This document shows, piece after piece, positions 53,003 through 61,822 of a stretch of DNA of 64,000 nt. The DNA is from Bacteroidales bacterium. Lineage in GTDB: Bacteria; Bacteroidota; Bacteroidia; Bacteroidales; BM520. The translations under genes and the position numbers were made by a program. Positions within the stretch are counted from its first letter, which is position 1, and each line of letters starts with the position of its first letter. The stretch lies in contig JAISNV010000034.1 in assembly GCA_031276035.1 (NCBI GenBank), forward strand, positions 124,001-188,000, given 5' to 3'. The notes under the pieces are model-generated. The model worked only from the letters and a program-made list of their open reading frames with translations, was not told the origin of the DNA and did no database searches.

Positions 53003-54043
53003 ATGAATGATTTTTCAAAATATACAATTAATAAAACGGCCACGATTAAAGATGCCTTATTCAAACTGGATACTTTGTCAAGTGATGTGTTGACATTGTT
53101 CGTTATGGATGGAACGCGTTTGGTTGGAACATTAACAGACGGAGATATTCGCAGAGCATTAATACGCGATGTATCGTTAACGGACTCGGTTGAACATGTA
53201 ATGAATGTTGATTATGAGTTTATTTGCTCTAAAGAGAAGAATATGAAAAATCTTCGTAAGATACGTGCAAAAGGGATACAACTTTTACCTTGCATAAATG
53301 ATAAGAAGGAATTATTACGGGTTTATAATCTTAAAGAAATAAAATCAATATTACCGATAGATGCGGTAATAATGGCGGGAGGTAAAGGAGAACGTTTACG
53401 TCCGTTAACCGAAATAACTCCCAAACCGCTATTGAAAGTCGGAGATAAGGCTATTATTGATTACAATGTAGATAGTCTTATAAGTTACGGCGTTGAGGAT
53501 ATTCATATTACTGTAAATTATCTGGCAGATCAGATAGAACAGCATTTCAAGGAAAAGATTAACGGAGTACAGGTTTCATGTGTAAGAGAAAAAACATATT
53601 TAGGTACAATAGCCTCAGTAAAACTTATTTCTTCCTTAAAGAATGATGAGATATTGGTGATGAATTCGGATTTGTTCACTAATATTGATTTTGAAGACTT
53701 TTACAGACATTTCATAGAAAAGGATGCGGATATGTCGGTTGCAGCGATACCTTATTCAATAAATATTCCATACGGCATTTTTAATTTGGAAGGTAGAAAT
53801 ATTAAAGGTATAAATGAAAAACCTACTTATAACTATTATGCTAATGCGGGTATCTATCTGATTAAAAAGAAATTACTGGATCTCATTCCGGAAGATACTT
53901 TCTTTGATGCTACGGATTTTATAGAGATGCTTGTTGCTGAGAATAAAACAGTTATTCGTTATCCCTTAGTAGGTTACTGGGTTGATATCGGAAAACATGA
54001 AGATTATAAAAAAGTACAAGAATTTGTCAGACATATTAAATAA
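53003..54043 (+). CDS. ptmE: CBS-domain nucleotidyltransferase PtmE (GlcN-1-P guanylyltransferase type)
   Basis: The 346-residue protein has two CBS motifs in the first 115 residues (LTDGDIRRALIRDVSLTDSV) and then a sugar-1-phosphate nucleotidyltransferase domain starting AVIMAGGKGERLRPLTEITP. In Campylobacter the same architecture is PtmE, which makes GDP-glucosamine for the GDP branch of legionaminic acid synthesis. Its presence here suggests that LegB uses a GDP-linked substrate. That is inference. It sits between legG and legF with gaps of 5 and 6 bases. Confidence 0.85.
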   Translation: MNDFSKYTINKTATIKDALFKLDTLSSDVLTLFVMDGTRLVGTLTDGDIRRALIRDVSLTDSVEHVMNVDYEFICSKEKNMKNLRKIRAKGIQLLPCINDKKELLRVYNLKEIKSILPIDAVIMAGGKGERLRPLTEITPKPLLKVGDKAIIDYNVDSLISYGVEDIHITVNYLADQIEQHFKEKINGVQVSCVREKTYLGTIASVKLISSLKNDEILVMNSDLFTNIDFEDFYRHFIEKDADMSVAAIPYSINIPYGIFNLEGRNIKGINEKPTYNYYANAGIYLIKKKLLDLIPEDTFFDATDFIEMLVAENKTVIRYPLVGYWVDIGKHEDYKKVQEFVRHIK

Positions 54044-54049
54044 TCAAAA

Positions 54050-54772
54050 ATGAATATATTAATAACTATTTGTGCCAGAGGAGGTTCAAAAGGTATTCCG
54101 GGTAAAAATATAAAAGAGCTTAATGGAAAACCCTTAATAGCATATACCATTGATCTTGCTAAACAAATCCAAAATTTCATTCCGAACGTAGATATAGCTT
54201 TATCTACCGATTCTGATGAAATTATGAGTGTTGCAGAAAGATACGGTTTGCCGAGTAAGTATAAACGCCCCGATAATCTGGCAGACGATTTTGTAGGTAA
54301 AATTGCCGTAATAGCCGATGTTTTAAGATTTTCTGAAAAAGAAAAGTCCGTTATTTATGATTATGTGTTAGATCTGGATGTTACATCACCTTTACGTAAT
54401 ATTGACGATATACTGAAAGCATTCGAATTGATCCGTAATGATCCTGAAGCCATGAATATTTTTTCCGTTAGCGAAGCAGCCAGAAATCCATATTTTAATA
54501 TGGTAGAACAACAGGCCAACGGATATTTTTCACAGGTAAAGAAAAAAGAAACTGCCTTTTTTACCCGCCAGTCTTCTCCTAAAGTGTACGACATAAACGG
54601 ATCTTTTTATATTTATCGTCATGCTTTTTTTGAAAAAGGTTATCAAGAAGCTATTACCGATAAAACAATGATTTATATTATGCCTCATATTTGTTTTGAT
54701 TTGGATCATCCGATAGATTATGATAAGATGTCTTATCTTATGGAAAATAATAAATTGGATTTTTCCTTATAA
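54050..54772 (+). CDS. legF: CMP-legionaminic acid synthetase LegF (NeuA family)
   Basis: LegF activates the nonulosonic acid as its CMP derivative for transfer. The 240-residue protein has the NeuA opening ITICARGGSKGIPGKNIKEL and KPLIAYTIDLAK, then YDYVLDLDVTSPLRN with metal-binding acidic residues, and FFTRQSSPKVYDINGSFYIY. It completes a seven-gene set starting at legB. A CMP-linked product requires a transferase. A candidate lies at 61815. Confidence 0.9.
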   Translation: MNILITICARGGSKGIPGKNIKELNGKPLIAYTIDLAKQIQNFIPNVDIALSTDSDEIMSVAERYGLPSKYKRPDNLADDFVGKIAVIADVLRFSEKEKSVIYDYVLDLDVTSPLRNIDDILKAFELIRNDPEAMNIFSVSEAARNPYFNMVEQQANGYFSQVKKKETAFFTRQSSPKVYDINGSFYIYRHAFFEKGYQEAITDKTMIYIMPHICFDLDHPIDYDKMSYLMENNKLDFSL

Positions 54773-55023
54773 AGCACAAATATATTGATGTATGTTGTAG
54801 AAATTAGGTTTTATGAGTACAATTTATTTATACTATAATATATTGAAACAAAGCAAGTTCTTATAAATAAAATAAGACGTACTACGGCTATTATTTGCCG
54901 GTTGAAAGAAAAGCGACTGATTTTGAAAAGAAATTATTCTACAATAGCTGAATTATAGTAGGATTAGTGCTGAAAGTGTCGCAGAAATTATCTTAGAAAA
55001 AAATTATCATAATTGTTTGAGTA
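54773..55023. other. intergenic gap between the legionaminic acid set and the polymerase gene
   Basis: This 251-base stretch is the longest gap inside the locus after upxY. I see no gene, terminator or promoter box of good quality. A 17-codon frame starts at the ATG near 54813, and a frame without a start near 54840-54954 encodes a basic peptide ending STIAEL, which could be a remnant of a lost gene, but it resembles nothing I know. Confidence 0.4.
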
Positions 55024-56235
55024 GTGAAAAAAAGTAAAGTATCCAAAATATTTTTTTTATTAGTAACTTTTTCCTTCATCTATTTTTTGGCCAGTGGCTT
55101 GGAAGAACTGTTTTATGGAAGGCTATCTCAACATTATTCAGGTATCACATATTCCATTTCGGCAATTTCTTCATTAATGCCGTTGGTACTGATTGTCCCC
55201 TATTTATTTAATAATAATAGAATCATATTGAATGCCAGATCAAAAATGGTAAAGATTTTTATTCTTTTTCCATTTTTGATATTCATTTCTTTTGTTTTTA
55301 CTTCAAATGGGTTTACACTTTCTTCTATACAACAAGCTATAAGATTGTGTATTCCGTATTTATATTTTTTATTTTACTATACTGCCATAACTAAAAATCC
55401 GGAATGGAAAGATATAATGATTAACATAACAGCGTTAAGTTCTATTGTCATTTCTATTATATCTATACGGATGAATTTCTTTTTAATTTCTTTAGGAGAT
55501 GTGGGCTCTGCTATGGGATATTTCTCCTTATTGATGTTGCCGTATATTTTATTGTGTAATAAAAAGATAATTAAGTATGCGGCTATCGCGTTTTTACTAG
55601 TGGCAATTTTTTCATCTTCGAAACGAGGTGGAATTTTATCATTTTTCTTTGCTTTTGCGGTATATTTCTTTATAAGATATTTTCTTATCGAAAAGAAAAA
55701 TAAAATTTTAAAAACGGTCTATATTTCTTTCGTTTTTGTTGCCTTAATTGGAGTATTTTACTGGTTTGTAAACAGACAAAACAGTGATATAATAGAAAGA
55801 ATTGAAAATATTGAAAATGATCAGGGATCCGGAAGAGTTGTTATATGGGAAAATGTTTTGGAATTGATGGGAGAGTCAACCTTAAGGGAATGGTTAATCG
55901 GACATGGTATATTTTCTACAGCAAAATATACTAGCGGAAATTTTTCTGCCCATAACGATTTTCTGCAACTCTTATTTGATAATGGAATTTTTGTCTTTTT
56001 ACTACTTATAGGAATGCATATTTCCTTAATAAAAAAGCTCTTTTATTTAATTAGAATAAAATCTGTTTATGCCGCTTCTTTCGGCGGCATATATGTATGT
56101 TGTTTGTTTTTATCTATGATCAGCCATGTTGTAATTTACCCTTGGTTCCCTCTTTTAACCGCGTATTGGGGTATAGTTTACGGACTGAGAAAAGATGAAT
56201 TGGTAAAAACATCTTCTATTGAAAGAAAAAATTAA
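55024..56235 (+). CDS. O-antigen polymerase/ligase-like membrane protein (Wzy type)
   Basis: The 403-residue protein is almost entirely hydrophobic with about ten to twelve membrane spans. In the second half it has the family signature SSKRGGILSFF followed by a large loop with GSGRVVIWENVLELM and GHGIFSTAKY, then AHNDFLQLLFDNGIF, which matches the O-antigen ligase/Wzy superfamily motif. It would polymerise repeat units in the periplasm. It begins with GTG at 55024 (MKKSKVSKIFFLL). Polymerase versus ligase cannot be decided from sequence. The adjacent flippase favours polymerase. Confidence 0.78.
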   Translation: MKKSKVSKIFFLLVTFSFIYFLASGLEELFYGRLSQHYSGITYSISAISSLMPLVLIVPYLFNNNRIILNARSKMVKIFILFPFLIFISFVFTSNGFTLSSIQQAIRLCIPYLYFLFYYTAITKNPEWKDIMINITALSSIVISIISIRMNFFLISLGDVGSAMGYFSLLMLPYILLCNKKIIKYAAIAFLLVAIFSSSKRGGILSFFFAFAVYFFIRYFLIEKKNKILKTVYISFVFVALIGVFYWFVNRQNSDIIERIENIENDQGSGRVVIWENVLELMGESTLREWLIGHGIFSTAKYTSGNFSAHNDFLQLLFDNGIFVFLLLIGMHISLIKKLFYLIRIKSVYAASFGGIYVCCLFLSMISHVVIYPWFPLLTAYWGIVYGLRKDELVKTSSIERKN

Positions 56236-56236
56236 T

Positions 56237-57760
56237 ATGTCTCAATTTTCTCCTAACCGAATTATAAACAACACATTTGTCTTAAGCATACGATTGATTA
56301 TATCTATGTTTATTGCATTTTACACTACACGTGTAGTTTTAAATTCGTTAGGAATTACAGATTACGGGATCTACAACGTTGTAGGAGGATTTGTAACGAT
56401 GTTCACATTTTTGACAGGTCCTTTAAAAACCGCAACTCAACGGTTTCTTAATTTTGAAATGGGGAAAAGTAATAATACCGGAGTTCGGCGGGTTTTTAAC
56501 ACATCGCTATTCTTATATATTATAACTTCTATTATTTTAATCATTATTCTGGAAACTATAGGATATTATATATTTACCGAAACCTTGAATATTCCTGAAA
56601 ATAGAATGACAGCCGCTAAATGGGTATTCCATTTTACTGTATTTTCTTCTTTCTTTATACTAATTGCTATTCCTTTTGAAGCAATGCTTAATGCTCATGA
56701 AAAAATGAATATTATTGCGGGATTAGAATTATTCGGAAGTATATCGCGGTTGGTGGTAGCTTATGTTATAGTATATGTAGCATGTGATAATCTCATTATA
56801 TATTCTTTTTTGCTTGCTATTATTCCGGTAATCATATTTCTATTTTTATTATTCTATTGTAAGCGAAAATATCCGGAAGTAAAGTATTTAAAAGTTAATG
56901 ACAGAAAATTAATTAAGGAAATCGGTTTCTTCACGGGCTGGAATCTTTTTGGTGCTGTCGGCGGATCTCTACAACAATATGGAACAAATGTACTGCTGAA
57001 TATTTTTTTCGGAACAGCCATAAATGCAGCTTATGGAGTATCAAGGCAAGTCAGTAACGCATTAGCAGGGTTTTCCTCAAATTTTATAAGAGCTGTAAGT
57101 CCGCAAATAACCCAATCATATTCATCAGGAGAAACAGATTACTGTTATAAATTAATATTCTCTTCATCAAAATATTCATTTTTTCTTTTGCTGACATTAA
57201 TATTACCTTGCATGATAGAAATGCCGCGTATACTTGATATCTGGCTGAAAGAAATACCTCCTCATACAATACTTTTTTGCCGGCTGATATTGATCGAAGC
57301 TCTGATTAATTCGCTGTCTCAACCTTTAATGATTGCTGCACAGGCAACCGGAAAAATAAAGTTATATCAATCTGTAGTCGGAGGACTGATTATTCTGAAC
57401 TTTCCTCTCTCATATATAGCTCTTACTATGGGTGCTAATGAGTATAGCGTTCTTATTATTGCAATTATAATAAGCATAGCTTGTTTTGTTGCCCGTCTTC
57501 TTATTCTAAAAAAAATAATGGATTTCCCGGTTAAAAGCTTTTTTAATTTTGTTATACAAAAAGCTTTACTTGTTTTAATAATAGCTCCGATTATTCCCCT
57601 TCTATTTTATCATTTTACAACTCAATTCCCTTTTAAAATACTTTTTACTTTTATTATTTCAGTATTGAGTTGCGTTATTATCATATATTTTCTAGGAATC
57701 AATAAATCCGAAAAAAGATATTTAACTGAATTAATTAAAAAAGTATTATGCAAACGATAA
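56237..57760 (+). CDS. polysaccharide flippase (Wzx type, MATE/MOP superfamily)
   Basis: The 507-residue protein has about twelve to fourteen membrane spans. Its beginning NRIINNTFVLSIRLIISMFIAF and TRVVLNSLGITDYGIYNVVGG are typical of Bacteroidota Wzx-like oligosaccharide transporters. It should flip lipid-linked repeat units. A TTG at 56219 is in frame, but the ATG at 56237, 1 base after the polymerase stop, starts cleanly. It overlaps the nitroreductase gene by 13 bases. Confidence 0.85.
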   Translation: MSQFSPNRIINNTFVLSIRLIISMFIAFYTTRVVLNSLGITDYGIYNVVGGFVTMFTFLTGPLKTATQRFLNFEMGKSNNTGVRRVFNTSLFLYIITSIILIIILETIGYYIFTETLNIPENRMTAAKWVFHFTVFSSFFILIAIPFEAMLNAHEKMNIIAGLELFGSISRLVVAYVIVYVACDNLIIYSFLLAIIPVIIFLFLLFYCKRKYPEVKYLKVNDRKLIKEIGFFTGWNLFGAVGGSLQQYGTNVLLNIFFGTAINAAYGVSRQVSNALAGFSSNFIRAVSPQITQSYSSGETDYCYKLIFSSSKYSFFLLLTLILPCMIEMPRILDIWLKEIPPHTILFCRLILIEALINSLSQPLMIAAQATGKIKLYQSVVGGLIILNFPLSYIALTMGANEYSVLIIAIIISIACFVARLLILKKIMDFPVKSFFNFVIQKALLVLIIAPIIPLLFYHFTTQFPFKILFTFIISVLSCVIIIYFLGINKSEKRYLTELIKKVLCKR

Positions 57761-58758
57761 TCAGAAAATTATTACCCGCAGGATTACGAAAATTTCTAAG
57801 GAAGATTAATAACAAAATCACTGCAAAAAAATATTATAATTATGATCTGAAAAGATATTTAAAATATTCTTCTCTTAACAATAATACCGACGATCCTGAA
57901 AAACTGATCCGTTCCATAATGCTGTCATATCATATAATAGAAAAGGGACTGACAATGCCCGAGACTAAATTAGGATTTGGGAAGGATGTTGTTAAAATAT
58001 TAACAAACAATGTACAGGATTATATTGCTAAATATGGTAGCAACAATATTCAACTAATACATGCACAAGGCGTTTTGAACGAGTATATACATTTTCATAT
58101 AAATAACAACTATACTCCGGATAAAGACCTGTCGGAACAAATATCAAAAATAAATATTTTAATTGGAAATGAATACCGTACAAATCAGAGAGTTATAAGT
58201 AATCAGGAATATTTCAATAAACTGGATATGCCTTTTCCCGATTTCTCTCAAAGCAGGCATTCAATAAGAAATTTTACTTCGGAAAACATTGATACTGATC
58301 TTATAATCAAATCTATTGATTTGGCGAGGAATACACCAACCGCCTGTAATCGTCAACCTGCCAAAGTACATATTTACGAAGACAAAGAAAGAATAAAGAA
58401 AATCTTGGATTTGCAAGGAGGTTCCAGAGGATTTTCACATTTGGTTAATGTCTTACTTATTATATCGGTAAAATTGGATGGTTTCGGAACATTGAGAGAA
58501 AGAAATGCTCCATATATCGACGGAGGTTTTTTCTCAATGAATTTATTATATGCACTTCATTACCATAAAATAGGAGTGTGTACATTAAATTGCAGTAATA
58601 CTCCCGACAAAGATAAACTATTAAGAGAGCTATCGGAAATACCGGATAACGAAGAATTCGTAGTAATGTTAGCTTGCGGAAATGTTCCCGACTCTTTTAA
58701 AATTGCTTCTTCACCGCGTAATAACTTAACAGACTATTATTCATTCCATAAAATATAA
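57748..58758 (+). CDS. nitroreductase-family flavoprotein of the polysaccharide locus
   Basis: The 336-residue protein has a polar, basic N-terminal half (about 1-160) not found in ordinary nitroreductases. It is followed by a FMN-dependent nitroreductase domain with SRHSIRNFTSENID near 168, ARNTPTACNRQPAKVHIY, and IDGGFFSMNLLYALHYHKIGV. Similar genes occur in polysaccharide loci together with pyruvyl transferases, but the substrate is not known to me. It overlaps wzx by 13 bases and starts a tightly packed group with the glycosyltransferase 2 bases later. Enzyme fold is firm, role unknown. Confidence 0.8.
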   Translation: MQTIIRKLLPAGLRKFLRKINNKITAKKYYNYDLKRYLKYSSLNNNTDDPEKLIRSIMLSYHIIEKGLTMPETKLGFGKDVVKILTNNVQDYIAKYGSNNIQLIHAQGVLNEYIHFHINNNYTPDKDLSEQISKINILIGNEYRTNQRVISNQEYFNKLDMPFPDFSQSRHSIRNFTSENIDTDLIIKSIDLARNTPTACNRQPAKVHIYEDKERIKKILDLQGGSRGFSHLVNVLLIISVKLDGFGTLRERNAPYIDGGFFSMNLLYALHYHKIGVCTLNCSNTPDKDKLLRELSEIPDNEEFVVMLACGNVPDSFKIASSPRNNLTDYYSFHKI

Positions 58759-58760
58759 TA

Positions 58761-59993
58761 ATGAAAGTTTTATATCTGGGCCCCAGCATCTATCTACCTA
58801 AACATGCATCGTTTAAGGACTGTTCGTCGGGATTTGATATGATGGTTTATGATATAATCGAAAATATATCCAATGATCCGGATAATAATGTAATTGTATT
58901 AACTTTAAAACTCACTGAAGAATTTGAACACAAAAAAATAACTTTCCTATCCCATACTAAAAAAGATATTATACGAAATATAAAATTTAAAAATGTAATT
59001 GAAGCCGTAAAGTCTTTTTTTATATTTAAACAACCATTTTCAGAAAGAGTAAAAACCGCCGTTTATCATTTAAATATAGGATATATAGAAAAGGTAATAA
59101 AATTACAGAAACCGGATATTATTCATATACACGGTATTACAAAAGATGCTATATCACAATTTAATACCTGCTTAAAAACGGGTGTACCTTTTATAGTAAC
59201 TTTGCATGGATTGATAGGCTTAAGCGATACAATAAAAATACCTGATTTTTATAAAAAACTTGAATATAAATTATTAAAAAAAGCCGCACAGAATAATGTG
59301 CCGGTTACCGTTATAAGTCAGGGAATGATAAATAGAATTTCCGAAAAATATAATTTAAGCACAGATAATATTCATCTGATCTCGAACGGAGTAAAAATAA
59401 ACAAGGTAGATAAAACAAACACAATAGATATAAAAAAAGAATACAATATTAATGATTCTAAAAAGATAATTTTATGTATCGGCAGTGTAACCGAAAACAA
59501 AAACCAACTGCAAATTGTAGATGCGGTAGAATTATTACCGGATGAGATCAAAAATAAATTTCTGATATTAATTATAGGATCAGACATGTTGGATGGAGCA
59601 TTAGAAAAAAGAATTTCGGAGAAAAAGCTTGATGATTACATAAAATACGCCGGTTTCATAGAAAAAAATATGATATGGAATTATTATGAGCAAGGAGATT
59701 ATGTTTTATTGGCAAGTAAAAATGAGGGCTTTGGACTTTCAATAGCAGAAGGGTTTTTTCATGGTTTACCTACTATCACTTTTTCGGATTTGGATGCTAT
59801 TCCGGATTTGTATAATGAAAAAGTAATGATGTTAGCGTATGATCGAACAACAGAAAGCCTAACAAATGCTATTAATCAAGCAATCAGCAAAAACTGGGAT
59901 AAAGAATATATTAAACAATATGCCTGCAAATTTTCTTATAATAATATGATTCGGAAATACCAACAATTATATGATTTATTAGTAAATAAATAA
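58761..59993 (+). CDS. glycosyltransferase family 4 protein
   Basis: The 410-residue protein has the GT-B layout. The N-terminal domain includes IIHIHGITKDAISQF and PFIVTLHGLIGLSD. The C-terminal domain includes ILCIGSVTENKNQLQIVDAVELL and the E-x7-E motif in LASKNEGFGLSIAEGFF, diagnostic of GT4 retaining enzymes. It would add one sugar to the repeat unit on the cytosolic face. Donor and acceptor cannot be read. It is the clearest ordinary glycosyltransferase in the window. Confidence 0.9.
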   Translation: MKVLYLGPSIYLPKHASFKDCSSGFDMMVYDIIENISNDPDNNVIVLTLKLTEEFEHKKITFLSHTKKDIIRNIKFKNVIEAVKSFFIFKQPFSERVKTAVYHLNIGYIEKVIKLQKPDIIHIHGITKDAISQFNTCLKTGVPFIVTLHGLIGLSDTIKIPDFYKKLEYKLLKKAAQNNVPVTVISQGMINRISEKYNLSTDNIHLISNGVKINKVDKTNTIDIKKEYNINDSKKIILCIGSVTENKNQLQIVDAVELLPDEIKNKFLILIIGSDMLDGALEKRISEKKLDDYIKYAGFIEKNMIWNYYEQGDYVLLASKNEGFGLSIAEGFFHGLPTITFSDLDAIPDLYNEKVMMLAYDRTTESLTNAINQAISKNWDKEYIKQYACKFSYNNMIRKYQQLYDLLVNK

Positions 59994-60004
59994 CATTATT
60001 ATCT

Positions 60005-60676
60005 ATGAAATCAATTTTATCTTGTTCATTTTTAAAAACGGTTTATTTCAATTTTAAAATGTTACCCTTTAATCAGGCAATTAAATTTCCTTTTATTATA
60101 GGAAGGAAAACGCATTTTATCTCGTTGAAGGGCAATATTAAATTATTAAATCAAAAGTTATCTTCCGGCATTATTAAAATTGGTTTATCTAAAAGTGTAT
60201 TATATGGAAAGCGGGAAACTGTCGATTTACATATAGACGGTACACTTGTTATTGATGGTTATGGAGAAATATTAAGAGGTTCGCGTATTTTTATCGGGGA
60301 AAATGGAAAATTATCTTTAATGAATGGATATTTTCATTTTAATGGAATTAGAATAATGTGTGCCAACGATATTCAAATAAATTGTCCGATTAGTGTCGGA
60401 CAAAACACTCTTATTACTGATTCTGATTTTCATTATACAATTGATACGTTAACCGGAAAAAGAAACGTAGAAATAACCAAGCCTGTAATAATAGGTTCAC
60501 ACAATTGGATATCGATGGACGTTACTATTCTTAAAGGAACAGAAACTCCAAATTATTGCATTATTGGCGCTAAAAGTTTACTTAATAAAAAATATAATAT
60601 TGAGGAAAATTGTTTAATTGCTGGTGTTCCGGCTCAGTTAAAACTAAAAAACATTAGAAGAGATTTTAATACATAA
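60005..60676 (+). CDS. left-handed beta-helix acyltransferase (WcaF/LacA-like)
   Basis: The 223-residue protein has an N-terminal part of about 90 residues and then hexapeptide-repeat strands (IFIGENGKLSLMNGYF, PISVGQNTLITDSDFHYT, IIGSHNWISMDVTILKGT, CLIAGVPAQLKLKN). It is typical of sugar O-acetyltransferases in capsule clusters. The histidine in DSDFHYT sits where the catalytic histidine is usually found. It likely acetylates a sugar of the repeat. Acceptor unknown. Confidence 0.85.
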   Translation: MKSILSCSFLKTVYFNFKMLPFNQAIKFPFIIGRKTHFISLKGNIKLLNQKLSSGIIKIGLSKSVLYGKRETVDLHIDGTLVIDGYGEILRGSRIFIGENGKLSLMNGYFHFNGIRIMCANDIQINCPISVGQNTLITDSDFHYTIDTLTGKRNVEITKPVIIGSHNWISMDVTILKGTETPNYCIIGAKSLLNKKYNIEENCLIAGVPAQLKLKNIRRDFNT

Positions 60677-60679
60677 AAC

Positions 60680-61822
60680 ATGAAAAAAATCGGAATACTT
60701 ACTTTTCAACGGGCACATAATTTAGGGGCGATGCTTCAGGCTTTTGCTCTCCAGCAGCAAATACTGGATTCGGGATATGAATGTGAACTTATCGACTATA
60801 GGAATATAGGAACTCCCGAATATTATGCCCGGTTATACAAAAAGAAAAATCCGAATATAATAAAATATTTTCTTTACCGTTTATTGCGCACATCTTTCTA
60901 TCATAAATACCATAAAAAATTCAGGAATTTTCAAAAAGATAATCTTAAATATTCAAATTATTATTTTGAAGACAAAAATGTTCTGATAAAAAATAAAGTA
61001 GATGAAAATTATGATACGATAATCGTAGGAAGTGATCAGGTTTGGAATCTGGATCTTACTGATAATGATTTTTCTTATTTCCTTGACTTTTTTAATGATA
61101 ATTCAAAGAAAGTTTCATATGCCGCCAGTTTGGGAAAAATAACTTATGAAGAGGATATTTTAAAAGAAATAGTATCTCTTATCAATAATTTTTCCATGGT
61201 TTCAGTACGCGAAACAGAAGGTGCTGCATTATTGAAAACATTAACAGATAAAGAAATTAAAACGGTTTTGGATCCCACATTGCTATACCCAAAAACATAT
61301 TGGCTTAAAAAGGCAGCCGTTCCTAAAATAAAAGAAGAATTTATTTTCTGCTATGTAATAGGAACAGTACCTCAGAAAGCTATGGAATTATGCAGGTATT
61401 TATCTGATGTGTTCGGAATAAAAATAATAATAGGAGGTAATAATAGCTTCAGAAGAAAAAAAGAAGGAAATATCAAATATCTAAACTCATTGTCACCTTT
61501 CGAATTTGTAGGTTACATAGCAAATGCCAAAGTTGTTATTACCAGTTCCTTTCACGGAACAGCTTTTGCCATAAACCTTAATAAAGATTTTTATTCTATT
61601 CCCGTTAACTTTAATGACCCTAAATTATCAAGAAATTCCAGAATAACCAGCTTATTAAATTTAGCCGGATTGCAGAACAGATTTTTTAATAACGAAACCT
61701 CTTTACCTAAAATCGAAGAAATTTCTATTGATTACGAGGATGCAAATAAAAAAATGGAATTTGAACGCAAACAATCAATTGATTTTCTAAATAACGTCTT
61801 GAATTTCCGGAAACATGAGTAA
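60680..61822 (+). CDS. polysaccharide pyruvyl transferase family protein
   Basis: The 380-residue product starts KIGILTFQRAHNLGAMLQAFALQQ and contains NYDTIIVGSDQVWNLDL-like residues, SYAASLGKITY, VSVRETEGAALLKTL and ITSSFHGTAFAINLNKDFYSIP. These phrases match the polysaccharide pyruvyl transferase superfamily (WcaK/CsaB fold), which adds a pyruvate ketal from phosphoenolpyruvate to a sugar. Some family members may have other functions. It overlaps the next gene by 8 bases. Confidence 0.87.
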   Translation: MKKIGILTFQRAHNLGAMLQAFALQQQILDSGYECELIDYRNIGTPEYYARLYKKKNPNIIKYFLYRLLRTSFYHKYHKKFRNFQKDNLKYSNYYFEDKNVLIKNKVDENYDTIIVGSDQVWNLDLTDNDFSYFLDFFNDNSKKVSYAASLGKITYEEDILKEIVSLINNFSMVSVRETEGAALLKTLTDKEIKTVLDPTLLYPKTYWLKKAAVPKIKEEFIFCYVIGTVPQKAMELCRYLSDVFGIKIIIGGNNSFRRKKEGNIKYLNSLSPFEFVGYIANAKVVITSSFHGTAFAINLNKDFYSIPVNFNDPKLSRNSRITSLLNLAGLQNRFFNNETSLPKIEEISIDYEDANKKMEFERKQSIDFLNNVLNFRKHE

